Assembly (NCBI GenBank): GCA_026400735.1
Contig: JAPLOL010000105.1
Span: forward strand, 1-33,697
DNA length: 33,697 nt
From: Alphaproteobacteria bacterium
GTDB taxonomy: Bacteria; Pseudomonadota; Alphaproteobacteria; Caulobacterales; Aquidulcibacteraceae
Direction of reading: 5' to 3'
The notes under the pieces were generated by a model, which saw only the letters and a program-made list of their open reading frames with translations, searched no databases and was not told the origin of the DNA. Position numbers and translations under genes: made by a program. This document shows positions 8,142 through 18,867 of this stretch, one piece after another; positions within the stretch are counted from its first letter, which is position 1, and each line of letters starts with the position of its first letter.

Positions 8142-8711
8142 ATGGCGCGGTCGACACCGGATTCTGGCGAGTCCGACCAGTTCAAGTTGGCGGGCTCGCC
8201 CAGCCATTTGCTGCATCGCGCCGAGCAACTTGCGTCCGAACGCTTCACACAATTGGTCGGCGATACCATCACGCTCCGCCAGTTCATCATTCTCGCAGCG
8301 ATCGCCGAGCAACCGGGTCTCAGCCAATCCGACCTTGGCCGCATCGCCGGTGTCGATCGCTCAACGCTCGGCGACACGATGGGCAAGATGGAAACGCGCG
8401 GCTGGATCGTACGCACGCCGTCAACGTCGGACGGGCGCGCCTATTCGGTGCTGCTAGGGCAAGCGGGCGGCACGATGCTCTCGGCGACGACGCAACACGC
8501 CCGCGCAGCAGACGCGGCGATCTTGGACCTGCTCCCGAAAACCAAGGGCCGCAGCTTCCTCAACACGCTGACCAAGCTGGCGAACCTCGCGGACCAAGCG
8601 GCGGCCAAAGTCGAACGCGAGCAAAAGAAATTGGCCAAGCGCAAAGCGCGCGAACGTGCGGCTGAGAAAAAGACCAAAGCGCGCGCCGCATCGCGTAAGC
8701 AGCGCGCCTAA
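8142..8711 (+). CDS. MarR-family transcriptional regulator with Lys-rich C-terminal tail
   Basis: Winged-helix regulator of the MarR type: helix-turn-helix QPGLSQSDLGRIAGVDRSTLGD followed by the wing KMETRGWIVRTPSTSDGRAYSVLL. The frame is open from 8073; ATG 8142 is chosen because the conserved region begins after it and AGGG lies upstream, but 8073 and 8085 remain possible. The last ~35 residues (from AAKVEREQ) are almost all Lys, Arg, Ala and Glu, longer and more basic than normal for MarR proteins. The ligand and targets are unknown. It runs tail-to-tail with ccmG, sharing CTAA at 8708-8711. Confidence 0.85.
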   Translation: MARSTPDSGESDQFKLAGSPSHLLHRAEQLASERFTQLVGDTITLRQFIILAAIAEQPGLSQSDLGRIAGVDRSTLGDTMGKMETRGWIVRTPSTSDGRAYSVLLGQAGGTMLSATTQHARAADAAILDLLPKTKGRSFLNTLTKLANLADQAAAKVEREQKKLAKRKARERAAEKKTKARAASRKQRA

Positions 8712-9223
8712 CGCAACGCCGGCAGGATCGTGTCGCGAACAACGTCTTCGGTGAGCGGCCCGCGATAGGCCGCGCGGATCACACCGTCCGGACCGATGAC
8801 GAATGTCTCCGGCACGCCGGTGATGCCGAGTTCGAGGCCAAAACGTCCCTCGGGATCCATGGCGACGTCGGTGAAGGGATCGCCCAGTTCGTTCAGGAAC
8901 TGCGCAGAAGCGCCCGGCCGATCCTTGTACGCGATCCCGACAATCTCAACGCCTTGGCGCTGAAGCGCCAGCAACTGCGGATGCTCGGCGCGGCACGGCG
9001 TACACCAGGACGCAAAAAGATTGATGACGTAGGCGCGGCCGCGCCGTTCGTCGCCTGTCAAAGGTTCGCCGCCGTCGAGACGCGCCAGCGAATATGTGGG
9101 GGCCGGTTGGCCGACCATGCCTTCGGTAAACCGCTCGCGCTCGCCTTCACGCGTCAGCAAAAAGACGCTGACGCCCACCAACGCGACCAGCGCCACCAAA
9201 GGAACGAACGCGATCAGTTTCAC
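8708..9223 (-). CDS. ccmG: Thiol:disulfide interchange protein CcmG (DsbE/TlpA type)
   Basis: A membrane-anchored periplasmic thioredoxin that reduces apocytochrome c (through CcmH) before haem attachment. The 171-residue protein has an N-terminal membrane anchor (residues ~4-23), a thioredoxin fold with WCTPC (C74, C77), and the cis-Pro region ITGVPETFVIGPDG. GTG 9223 overlaps the ccmD stop (GTGA). It is the last gene of the minus-strand ccmABCDG operon. Confidence 0.93.
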   Translation of the reverse strand: MKLIAFVPLVALVALVGVSVFLLTREGERERFTEGMVGQPAPTYSLARLDGGEPLTGDERRGRAYVINLFASWCTPCRAEHPQLLALQRQGVEIVGIAYKDRPGASAQFLNELGDPFTDVAMDPEGRFGLELGITGVPETFVIGPDGVIRAAYRGPLTEDVVRDTILPALR

Positions 9224-9357
9224 GGGCGCTTGTCCAATTCACGCGCGCGACGCTCCCACGCGCTCAAACGCATCAGCACCACGACCGCAAGCACGCCAAG
9301 ACCGCCGAGCGCCACCGCGTAGGCCGGCCAAACAAATCCCCAACCGCCTTCGATCAT
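9220..9357 (-). CDS. ccmD: Haem exporter protein CcmD
   Basis: A 45-codon gene in the gap between ccmC and ccmG. ATG 9357-9355 overlaps the ccmC TGA as ATGA, and its own TGA (9222-9220) overlaps the ccmG GTG. The product starts MIEGGWGFVWPAYAVALGG, has one transmembrane segment (roughly residues 9-30), then a basic WERRARELDKRP tail, exactly the CcmD architecture. CcmD stabilises the CcmABC complex and supports release of holo-CcmE. Confidence 0.93.
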   Translation of the reverse strand: MIEGGWGFVWPAYAVALGGLGVLAVVVLMRLSAWERRARELDKRP

Positions 9358-10076
9358 GATTGCGCCTTCCGAAGTTCAGCGCTTTCGACGCGGCGGCGGA
9401 AAATCGCGGCGCGCATATTCATCAGCGTCAGCGCACCGAACAGCAGCAAGTACGCCCCGCCCATGGTCAGCAACGGACCGAGCATCTCGCCATTAATCGC
9501 CGAACCGCCCGAGCGCATGATGCTGGCGGGCTGATGCAGCGTGCTCCACCAATCTACGGAGAACTTGACGATTGGAAGATTGATCGCGCCGACGAGGCAA
9601 AGGATGGCCGCAAGGCGCGCTGCGCGCTCCTCATCTTCAATCGAAGACCACAGCGCGATGTAACCGAGATAGGTGATGAACAGAACGAGCATGGACGTCA
9701 TCCGTCCGTCCCACTCCCACCATGTGCCCCACGTAGGTGCGCCCCAGAGCGAGCCGGTGATCAAGCACACACCGGCGAACACAGCGCCAACCGGCGCGGC
9801 GGCGCGCGCGGCGACATCCGCCAACGCGTGGCGCCACACCAAACCGACAAAACTCGCGCCCGCCATAAACGCGTAAGCGCCCATCGACCACCACGCGGCG
9901 GGCACGTGCACGTACATAATCCGTACGGTGTCGCCCATCTGGTAGTCGGGAGGCGAATAGAAGAGCGCCCACGGGATGCCCGTCGCGAACAGGATCACCG
10001 CGCCGGCAAACAGAACCGGTGCGGCCCAAGCTGAGAACGCCATGAAGCGCGCGGGATTGGCGAGGAAAGCAAACAT
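9354..10076 (-). CDS. ccmC: Haem ABC transporter permease CcmC
   Basis: An integral membrane protein that loads haem onto the chaperone CcmE. The 240-residue product has about six hydrophobic segments and the periplasmic Trp-rich haem-handling motif WGTWWEWDGRMTS, preceded by the conserved YVHVPAAWWSM (a haem-ligand His) and followed by the second His region STLHQPAS. It starts 42 nt after ccmB and overlaps ccmD by ATGA. Confidence 0.96.
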   Translation of the reverse strand: MFAFLANPARFMAFSAWAAPVLFAGAVILFATGIPWALFYSPPDYQMGDTVRIMYVHVPAAWWSMGAYAFMAGASFVGLVWRHALADVAARAAAPVGAVFAGVCLITGSLWGAPTWGTWWEWDGRMTSMLVLFITYLGYIALWSSIEDEERAARLAAILCLVGAINLPIVKFSVDWWSTLHQPASIMRSGGSAINGEMLGPLLTMGGAYLLLFGALTLMNMRAAIFRRRVESAELRKAQS

Positions 10077-10118
10077 CGCGGCGCTACCAATCGCGGTTTG
10101 GGGGCAAAGGCAATGCGG

Positions 10119-10769
10119 TCATTCGGCCTGCAGCCTGAGCGCAGCAGCGGCGGCAATTGGCCCAAGCGCGATACCGCCCAGCGCGCAGCCCGCGAGGATG
10201 GCGAACGCAGCAGCCACATCTTCACCGGACGCTACCGAAGCGCCGAAAATGATCGGCGGCGCAAAAAACGGAAGCACAATGAGCGCCAAGAGCACGCCAC
10301 CGCGCTTCACGCTCGCCGTGAGTGCAGCGCCGATGAGGCCGACGCTTACGAACGCTGCTGTCCCCAACGCCAAACTCGCAACGATCAGCGGCACGCGCTC
10401 CACCGGCGCCTGCAGCGCGATCGCTACCGGCGCGCCCCCCAGCGCCAGCGGCAAACCGATTGCGACCCAAAGCGCAGCGCCCTTTGCGAACACAATGAAC
10501 TCCAGTGGCGCGGGCGAGAGCAGCATTTGGTCGAGCGACCCATCTTCCAGGTCAGCCTGGAAGAGACGTTCCAGCATCGCCAACACTGAAAGCGCGGCAG
10601 CGATCCACACGAGCGGCGGACCCGCCGCCTCAAGCAACGCGCGATCAGGCCCCATCGCGAGTGGCACCAGCATGGTTGCGCCGAAGAAATAGCCGAGCGG
10701 CGTCAACGCGCCGCCGCCGGCCCACATCATCGCCAACTCGCGTCGGAATGTTGCAACGAACGCGTTCAT
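10119..10769 (-). CDS. ccmB: Haem exporter protein CcmB
   Basis: The membrane partner of the CcmA ATPase, needed to release holo-CcmE from CcmC. The 216-residue polytopic protein contains family features FRRELAMMWAGGGALTPLGYFF, ERLFQADLEDGSLDQMLLSP and a PFFAPPIIFG segment. Its ATG overlaps the ccmA stop (ATGA at 10769-10766), so it is translationally coupled to ccmA. Confidence 0.95.
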   Translation of the reverse strand: MNAFVATFRRELAMMWAGGGALTPLGYFFGATMLVPLAMGPDRALLEAAGPPLVWIAAALSVLAMLERLFQADLEDGSLDQMLLSPAPLEFIVFAKGAALWVAIGLPLALGGAPVAIALQAPVERVPLIVASLALGTAAFVSVGLIGAALTASVKRGGVLLALIVLPFFAPPIIFGASVASGEDVAAAFAILAGCALGGIALGPIAAAAALRLQAE

Positions 10770-11383
10770 CGAGACACGCGAAGCGATTGCGTTGGCTGTG
10801 GACCAAGCGGCTCATGCACCGCCGCAACAACAATGCCGCCTCTTGCCCGATGCGATGCGATCAACTCATTCAGGACTGCCTTGCCTGCGTCATCCAACGC
10901 GGCAGCCGGTTCATCGAGCAACCAAATCGGTCGCGGCGCAACGATAAGACGCGCCAATGCTAGGCGCCGCGCTTGGCCCTGGCTTAACACCCGAACCGGC
11001 AGCGCCATCACACGCGTGAGATCGAGAATTTGTGCGACGAAATCTTCGCTTGGCGAACCGTCGAATAGACCCGACCAATAGTGCAAATGCTCGCGTACGC
11101 TCGTCTCGCGTTTCAGTGCATTGGCGTGACCTACGTAGTGAAGCGCGAGTGAAGGCTCTTCGCCGCCTTCGATGGAGATCGCGCCCGAACTTGGCCGCAG
11201 CAATCCAGCGATCGCGCGAAGCAGGCTTGTCTTTCCCGACCCGTTCGAGCCTTGCACCTCGACATAGCCGCCTGAAGGCGCTGCAAAGCTCATATTCTCG
11301 AACAGAATGCGCCCGCCACGCGAAAGCGAGAGCGCTTCGACGCGGATAGACGGTTTGTCTTGGAAAGGACCGCGAGCGCTCAT
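10766..11383 (-). CDS. ccmA: Cytochrome c biogenesis ATP-binding protein CcmA
   Basis: The ABC ATPase of the CcmABCD complex. The 205-residue protein has Walker A GSNGSGKT (45-52), signature LSQGQ (133-137) and Walker B IWLLDEP (D157, E158), with a short H-loop region VVAAVHEPLG. It is the first gene of the ccmABCDG operon. Its start is divergent from the DUF4349 gene, with 75 nt between. ccmE, ccmF and ccmH are not in the window and presumably lie elsewhere. Confidence 0.95.
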   Translation of the reverse strand: MSARGPFQDKPSIRVEALSLSRGGRILFENMSFAAPSGGYVEVQGSNGSGKTSLLRAIAGLLRPSSGAISIEGGEEPSLALHYVGHANALKRETSVREHLHYWSGLFDGSPSEDFVAQILDLTRVMALPVRVLSQGQARRLALARLIVAPRPIWLLDEPAAALDDAGKAVLNELIASHRARGGIVVAAVHEPLGPQPTQSLRVSR

Positions 11384-11458
11384 AATGCGGCCCCGGTTCT
11401 AGAAAGGGTTGCGCGATCCGCCAAGCACGCGCTTGGTGGACGCGAGGGAGGTGCGGCT

Positions 11459-12475
11459 ATGCGTCGTTTTTGGGTGGGAATGGTGCTGGCTGCGGCCTTG
11501 GCCGCGTGTGGGCAATCGGATCAGGCCGCGCCTTCCGTCCAGACCGAGGCGCCTGTGGGCGGCGAGGCCTACGGCGTTGCCGATATGGAACGCGCTCAAA
11601 ATGGCCGCGCGGACATGGATGACGCGCAGTCGCAAGCGCCAGCCGCTGCCCCGGCGCCGCCACCTACTGACGGTTCAACGCGAAGCGAACCGGGTACGTC
11701 TTCCGGCCCGAGCCAGCCGGCCGGGCCCATCCCCGTTCTCTATCTCGCTTACACCTACGCCCTCGGCCTCGAGATCCCGAGCGAAAGGCTGACCGGCGTC
11801 ATGGATCGCCATATCCAAGCGTGCCAGGCCGCGGGCCCGCGCGTGTGCCAATTGATCACCTCAAACCGCAGCGGCAGCCCAGACAGCGACATGAACGGCT
11901 TCGTGTCGCTTCGCGCCGAACCGACATGGCTCAACACATTCAAGGCCGGCATTGCGGCGCAAGCCGATGAAGCCGGTGGACGCGTCGATTCAGAGAACAC
12001 CACCTCGGAAGATCTCACCCGCCAGATCGTGGACACCGAAGCGCGTCTGCGTGCGCAAACGACTTTGCGCGACCGATTGCAAGAATTGCTGCGCACGAGC
12101 CGCGGACGCCTGTCCGATCTTCTTGAAGTCGAGCGTGAACTGGCGCGCGTCCAAGGCGAGATCGACTCGGTGCAGTCGCAGCTCGCTGTGATGCGCACGC
12201 GTGTGTCGATGTCTGAGCTGACGCTCAGCTATCACTCATCGCCGCGCTCGGTCGGCAGCGATACGTTCGAGCCGCTGCGCCAAGCGTTCGCGAGCTTCCT
12301 CGGCATCATCGTCGGCGGCTTTGCGGCCATCATCGTGATCATTGCGGGCCTGATCCCGTTCGCGATCGTGCTAATCCCGGTGGTCTGGCTTCTGCTCCGC
12401 TGGCGCAGAAGCCGCGGCGGCCGGTTTTTCAATCGCAAGCCGGCTGCGCCGACGCCGCCGACGCCGGAAGTGTAA
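11459..12475 (+). CDS. DUF4349 domain-containing lipoprotein
   Basis: A 338-residue envelope protein. N-terminal lipoprotein signal with LAAC lipobox (C17), a Pro/Ala/Gln-rich linker to about residue 85, then the DUF4349 region: an N-terminal beta part, a long coiled coil (roughly TTSEDLTRQIVDTEARLRAQ through LEVERELARVQGEIDSVQSQ) and a C-terminal transmembrane segment GIIVGGFAAIIVIIAGLIPF with a basic tail. The frame is open from 11360, but the signal peptide and GGGAGG upstream place the start at ATG 11459. Its function is unknown. Confidence 0.87.
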   Translation: MRRFWVGMVLAAALAACGQSDQAAPSVQTEAPVGGEAYGVADMERAQNGRADMDDAQSQAPAAAPAPPPTDGSTRSEPGTSSGPSQPAGPIPVLYLAYTYALGLEIPSERLTGVMDRHIQACQAAGPRVCQLITSNRSGSPDSDMNGFVSLRAEPTWLNTFKAGIAAQADEAGGRVDSENTTSEDLTRQIVDTEARLRAQTTLRDRLQELLRTSRGRLSDLLEVERELARVQGEIDSVQSQLAVMRTRVSMSELTLSYHSSPRSVGSDTFEPLRQAFASFLGIIVGGFAAIIVIIAGLIPFAIVLIPVVWLLLRWRRSRGGRFFNRKPAAPTPPTPEV

Positions 12476-12480
12476 TCCCG

Positions 12481-12553
12481 CCTTCGACAAGCTCAGGCTG
12501 ACGACGACGAGAGCGCAGGCTCTGCAAAATCGTCACCCTGAGCCCGTCGAAGG
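12481..12553. repeat. Dispersed palindromic repeat (TTCGACAAGCTCAGG type)
   Basis: The 23-nt arm at 12481-12503 (CCTTCGAC..GCTCAGG..TGACG) and its inverted partner at 12531-12553 match at 20 of 23 positions, separated by 27 nt. This sequence type recurs in many intergenic regions of alphaproteobacterial genomes, to my knowledge. It lies in the acnA upstream region, 6 nt after the DUF4349 stop, and could fold as a transcript-end hairpin. Confidence 0.85.
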
Positions 12554-12567
12554 GCGGCGCGACCGCA

Positions 12568-12586
12568 TTTGCGAGCCATTCGCAAA
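12568..12586. promoter_or_regulatory. Candidate operator upstream of acnA
   Basis: A perfect inverted repeat, TTTGCGA-GCCAT-TCGCAAA. Further half-site-like copies follow (GCAAA at 12594-12598 and TTCGCAAA near 12622). A weak promoter-like pair TTGCGC-N17-ACATAA (12615-12643) lies just downstream. The spacing and direct repetition recall the TTTGCAAA operators of the ScfR/PccR/RamB regulators of short-chain acyl-CoA metabolism, but the identity is inference. Confidence 0.35.
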
Positions 12587-12733
12587 CATCGCTGCAAACT
12601 CCCAGCAGCATTAATTGCGCCTTCGCAAATCGGCGCTACATAAGCCTTGCCGCGCGACCGGTTTGATTCCGGATTTGGGGCGCTCCCCAACGCGTTTGCA
12701 TCTCTGAAGCTACCAATAGCCGGATGCACAAAC

Positions 12734-12782
12734 ATGCCATCTCTGAACTCATTTAACGCCCGCACCACGATCAGCGCGGGCG
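12734..12782 (+). pseudogene. Detached N-terminal codons of aconitase (out of frame with the body)
   Basis: ATG 12734 begins [16 protein letters not shown], the normal first ~16 residues of bacterial AcnA. After GGC at 12779-12781 the frame runs off into an unrelated reading, while the aconitase body resumes in another frame at [11 protein letters not shown] (12786). About 24-26 codons that normally link the two (the Tyr/Phe-Ser-Leu and GLGD..RLP stretch) are absent. Either a deletion with frameshift or an assembly gap. Confidence 0.75.
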
Positions 12783-15356
<2,574 letters not shown>

Positions 15357-15410
15357 CCTGAACCGGCCCCGTCACAACGGTTTGATTCGAACCGGAGCGG
15401 CTGGGCCTGC

Positions 15411-16157
15411 ATGGTCTCGCGCATGATCGTCCGGTTCCTCGTCGCCCTGGCTGTCGCCGTGGCGGCGCTAGCAACCCCTGCGCTCGCCCAGACCGAGGGC
15501 CGACGCGCCGCGATGGTGGTGGAGCTTTACACCAGCCAGGGCTGCACCCAATGCCCGCGGGCGAACCGGCTATTGGGCATCTTCTCGCGCGAGGACAACG
15601 TGCTGGCGCTGACCTTCCCGGTCGGCATCTGGGACTATCTCGGCTGGCACGACACCTTCGCGCAGCCCGAGTTCGCCGATCGCCAGCGCAGCTATTCGCA
15701 AACGCTCCGCGTGCGCGGCCGCTTTACGCCGCAACTGGTCGTCAATGGCGCGCGGACGATCAGCGCCTCCGACTGGGACGAAGCGCGAGCGATCTACGAC
15801 GATCAAGAGCGCGCGGGCTGGCCATCGACTGCCCCGGACGTCTCGCTGACCTTGCTGCGCAACGGGCGCGCACGCGCCACGATTGGCTCCGGCACGACAA
15901 CCGCCAATGTCGACATCTGGATGGTCGCCTACGATCCGGGTCCCCTCACCGTCGTCATTACAGGCGGCGTCAATCGCAACCGCTCGATACCGCACTACAA
16001 TCTGGTGAAGTGGATCGAACGCGTCGGCACATGGGACGGCGCCAGCGTCTGGCACGAGCGCCCAAGGTGTCAGCCCGAATGCGCGGTCATTGTGCAAGAG
16101 CCGAACGGCGGACGCATCTTAGCTGCGTCCTACACGCACCGCCCAGGACGCTACTGA
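15411..16157 (+). CDS. DUF1223 domain-containing secreted thioredoxin-like protein
   Basis: A 248-residue exported protein: signal peptide ending ATPALAQ (about residue 27), then the DUF1223 signature VVELYTSQGCTQCPRAN with a CxxC pair (C45, C48), followed by TFPVGIWDYLGWHDTFA and FTPQLVVNGAR. The fold is thioredoxin-like; the substrate is unknown. ATG 15423 (M5) is an alternative start. It follows acnA, a pairing I recall from other alphaproteobacteria. Its stop overlaps the convergent DUF4340 gene by 7 nt. Confidence 0.88.
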   Translation: MVSRMIVRFLVALAVAVAALATPALAQTEGRRAAMVVELYTSQGCTQCPRANRLLGIFSREDNVLALTFPVGIWDYLGWHDTFAQPEFADRQRSYSQTLRVRGRFTPQLVVNGARTISASDWDEARAIYDDQERAGWPSTAPDVSLTLLRNGRARATIGSGTTTANVDIWMVAYDPGPLTVVITGGVNRNRSIPHYNLVKWIERVGTWDGASVWHERPRCQPECAVIVQEPNGGRILAASYTHRPGRY

Positions 16158-17158
16158 GCGCTCGGGACCAACATGTTCAGCGGTGGCGCAAGCGCCTGCG
16201 CTTCCGTGTCGTTGAGCGCGTAAGCCCAATCGGATGATGGCGTATTGAGCGCCACCGCCGCAGCTTCTTGCTCAGGCGCGCTCGCCCGCGCGACCATCTT
16301 CACCCAGAGGTGGTTGTCGCTCGGAATGATCTCCGCATCGATGACAATGCCGTCAAACGTCGTTGCTCGCACGCGGGCGCGCGGTGCGCCCTGGACCGCA
16401 GGCGCGGTGCGCACGTCGATGGGTGAAAGCTGCGTGAGGCGCTCTGCCGTCGTGGTGATCGTCGATTGCGCGAGCGACGCCAACGCCGGCGATACGAGCC
16501 GCCAAGGCTGATCGGCCCCATCGCGTGCAAGAATATATGCACGCCCTTCAGCGGGCATGATCTCGACGCGCGCAAGGTGCTCCGGCGTCAAATTGATCGG
16601 CTGCAAATCCAACCAAGTTGTAGGGTCGCGCAACGGCGGCAAATCGCCCTGAACCGACCATGTCTGATCATCATCCGGCCGGCGCACATAAGTGCCGCCC
16701 GTTTCCACACCAAGGATGAGATTCACAACCAAGGCGCCGTTTCCATCTTCGATTTGCAGAAGGATGCCGCGCCCGCCTTGCCGCGGGTCGGTGACGCCGA
16801 GGCGTTCGTGCCTGGACGCATCGCTCGACATCCGACGCACGTAGCGAAGCGACTCCAAACCCTGCGTGAGCTGCGCCAGCCGCGCAGACGAAACTGGGTA
16901 GTCGTCGCGATCACGCAACGCCCAACCCTGCTGCGTACGCTCGATGCGATAGGTCGCTTCCGCGCTCGTCACAGTAATGCGCTGCGCCCCGCCAATCGAT
17001 TCCTCAAGCCTCGGAAGCACCGGACCTTGGATGCTAGACGGGCTCGAATTGCGCGCCTCGATCCCAACCGTCACGGCCGCCGTCGCAACCAGCGCGCCAG
17101 CAATCAAAAACAGCGTGAGCGAACGCGCTCTGCGGCGTTCAGCCAAACCCGAACTCAT
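16151..17158 (-). CDS. DUF4340 domain-containing protein of Gld-type ABC system
   Basis: A 335-residue protein with one N-terminal membrane segment (SLTLFLIAGALVATAAVTVG) and a periplasmic part with repeated beta-rich DUF4340-like modules: AEATYRIERTQQGWALRDRDDYPV, LQIEDGNGALVVNLILGVE, GTYVRRPDDDQTWSVQGDL, WLDLQPINLTPEHLARVEI. The frame is open from 17236, but ATG 17158 overlaps the GldG-like stop as ATGA and gives a normal membrane anchor. Last gene of the gldA-gldF-gldG-DUF4340 operon. Function unknown. Confidence 0.85.
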   Translation of the reverse strand: MSSGLAERRRARSLTLFLIAGALVATAAVTVGIEARNSSPSSIQGPVLPRLEESIGGAQRITVTSAEATYRIERTQQGWALRDRDDYPVSSARLAQLTQGLESLRYVRRMSSDASRHERLGVTDPRQGGRGILLQIEDGNGALVVNLILGVETGGTYVRRPDDDQTWSVQGDLPPLRDPTTWLDLQPINLTPEHLARVEIMPAEGRAYILARDGADQPWRLVSPALASLAQSTITTTAERLTQLSPIDVRTAPAVQGAPRARVRATTFDGIVIDAEIIPSDNHLWVKMVARASAPEQEAAAVALNTPSSDWAYALNDTEAQALAPPLNMLVPSAQ

Positions 17159-18867
17159 CGCGCCGCACTCCCGCGCCGCTGACGGCGCCAGAACAAGAAC
17201 AGCCCCGCGGCCGCGATCAGCAGCGGCGCCAGCCAAACGTTGATGAAGATTACAAGTGCTTGCAGGCGCTCGATGTCGCCGCGCAGGTCGCGGGCGAGTC
17301 CGCGCAGATCGGTGCGGATTTGTGTTTCGCGCGTTCGGAAACGATCGACTTCCGCCTGCTCTTCTGGTGTCAGCTCGGCGCCAAGATCACCGGCAAAGAA
17401 GCCTGACCCACGCCCACGCGCTTGCAATTGCTGTAGACGTGTCTGCGTTTCTTGCAGGTCCGCCTCAAGTTCACGTTGACGGCTCTCAATGCGCCGCTGC
17501 GCATCGCGCTCCATGTCGTCGAGCAACTTCATCTTGCGCTCTGCAGGCGCGCGCGAGCGCAACGACACCAGTGCGTCTGAGCCGCCGAGAACGTCAATGG
17601 CGTTGAGCGCGAACGAGGCATTGTCCGCCGCCGTACCGCCGCTTTGCGGATCGACGTAGAAATCGTCGGCGAGGAAGTCAGTGTCCGCGACGAGCACGAT
17701 CTGAGCCGGCGTCGCCGAAGTGCGCAGTTGCGCAGCTTGCGGTGCAGGCGCCTGCACCGGGGTCGTCGGTTGCTCTGTCGGCGGGCCTTCCGGCGCCGCC
17801 GCCTCATCCGCTGGCGGCGGACCGTCTGGGAACGCCGTCGTCAGATTGCCCGACAGACGCACAGCCACGTTTTCGCGACGCCCGCCGCTCGCGGGCCACA
17901 TGCTGTAAATGTCCGTCGGCGATGGGCGCATCAGCGCCTGCGCAGCCGGCATCCGCATGGTGCGTCCGCTGGTGCGGATCAACGGGGTGAACGTGACGCC
18001 CTCGTGCTGCGTGCGCTGTGTGATACCGCCCGCGAGACCGAAATTGATGCCACGGCTCAGCCAGGCCGTCATCAGATCTTGTCGATCGAGACCAGTCTCG
18101 GCCGGCACTTGGAAGAAGAGTGGCTGCGGCGCCTGGCCGGTCTGACCTGTTTGCGGATCTTGAACAGAAACCGGCAACGCGCCTTCCTGATCAAGCACAA
18201 CTGTTGGCGCCATCTGCACGCCCCACGCGCCAAGCAACGGCTCCAGCGTCGAAGCCGTCGGCGCAGGCATAGACGGACTAAACGGATCGAAGTCTTGACC
18301 GCTCATCGCCGCCTGCATTGACGCAGGATCGAGCGCGATGAACGCGCGACCGCGCCGCAAAATGAATTGATCGATTGCGTAAAGCTGCGCTGACGTCAAA
18401 GCGCCCGGATGTACGATCGCCAACACATTGGTGTTGTCAGGGATCGCGCTGAAATTCGGCGGCAGCTTGGTGACATCAAGCACGCGCCCCATTTCAGTCG
18501 CAAACATCGACTGGCTGCCGGCGCGAAAGGTTGGATCGGCGGCGGCCGCAGGATCGATCGGCAGCGACGTGATCAACGCGATGTGCGCGCGCTCGGGATT
18601 TTCCAACTCATAGATGAGCCGCGTCAGTTCGTATTCGAGGAAGGACTCGCGTTGCGGAGTGAACACGGGAATGACGCGCGTATCGTCGATCGCATTGGCG
18701 CCAACGAGGCCGAAATAGATAGGGTCCGCACCTTCGTAAGGCCGCAACGCTTGGATACCGGCTTCCGAAGCCGTGTCTTCGGCTTCAGTGAACGGCTCGA
18801 CGTTCACTTCTGTGAAGCGCACGCGCCCATGTGAGCGCGCTTGGAACGTTTGCAACATTTCACGCAC
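17155..18867 (-). CDS. GldG-like auxiliary component of Gld-type ABC transporter (body, N-terminus out of frame)
   Basis: A 570-residue reading from GTG 18867 containing the body of a GldG-type periplasmic protein: FTEVNVEPFTEAEDTASEAG, PIYFGLVGANAIDDTRVIP and FLEYELTRLIYELENP, an IFT52-like domain (HIALITSLP..), a Pro/Ala-rich linker, a coiled coil (DDMERDAQRRIESRQRELE onward) and a C-terminal membrane segment FINVWLAPLLIAAAGLFLFW with a basic tail. The gene normally starts with a membrane anchor; that part is present at 18860-19021 but in a different frame, with ~26-30 codons missing between. Stop overlaps DUF4340 by ATGA. Confidence 0.85.
   Translation of the reverse strand: MREMLQTFQARSHGRVRFTEVNVEPFTEAEDTASEAGIQALRPYEGADPIYFGLVGANAIDDTRVIPVFTPQRESFLEYELTRLIYELENPERAHIALITSLPIDPAAAADPTFRAGSQSMFATEMGRVLDVTKLPPNFSAIPDNTNVLAIVHPGALTSAQLYAIDQFILRRGRAFIALDPASMQAAMSGQDFDPFSPSMPAPTASTLEPLLGAWGVQMAPTVVLDQEGALPVSVQDPQTGQTGQAPQPLFFQVPAETGLDRQDLMTAWLSRGINFGLAGGITQRTQHEGVTFTPLIRTSGRTMRMPAAQALMRPSPTDIYSMWPASGGRRENVAVRLSGNLTTAFPDGPPPADEAAAPEGPPTEQPTTPVQAPAPQAAQLRTSATPAQIVLVADTDFLADDFYVDPQSGGTAADNASFALNAIDVLGGSDALVSLRSRAPAERKMKLLDDMERDAQRRIESRQRELEADLQETQTRLQQLQARGRGSGFFAGDLGAELTPEEQAEVDRFRTRETQIRTDLRGLARDLRGDIERLQALVIFINVWLAPLLIAAAGLFLFWRRQRRGSAAR

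Noticed and set aside
15371-15395. T-arm-like GGTTCGAATC on the minus strand and a repeat of CGGTTTGATTC also near 12658
   Set aside because: The stem does not pair as a T-arm, no other tRNA arms are present, and an 11-nt match between two places is expected by chance in 33 kb.
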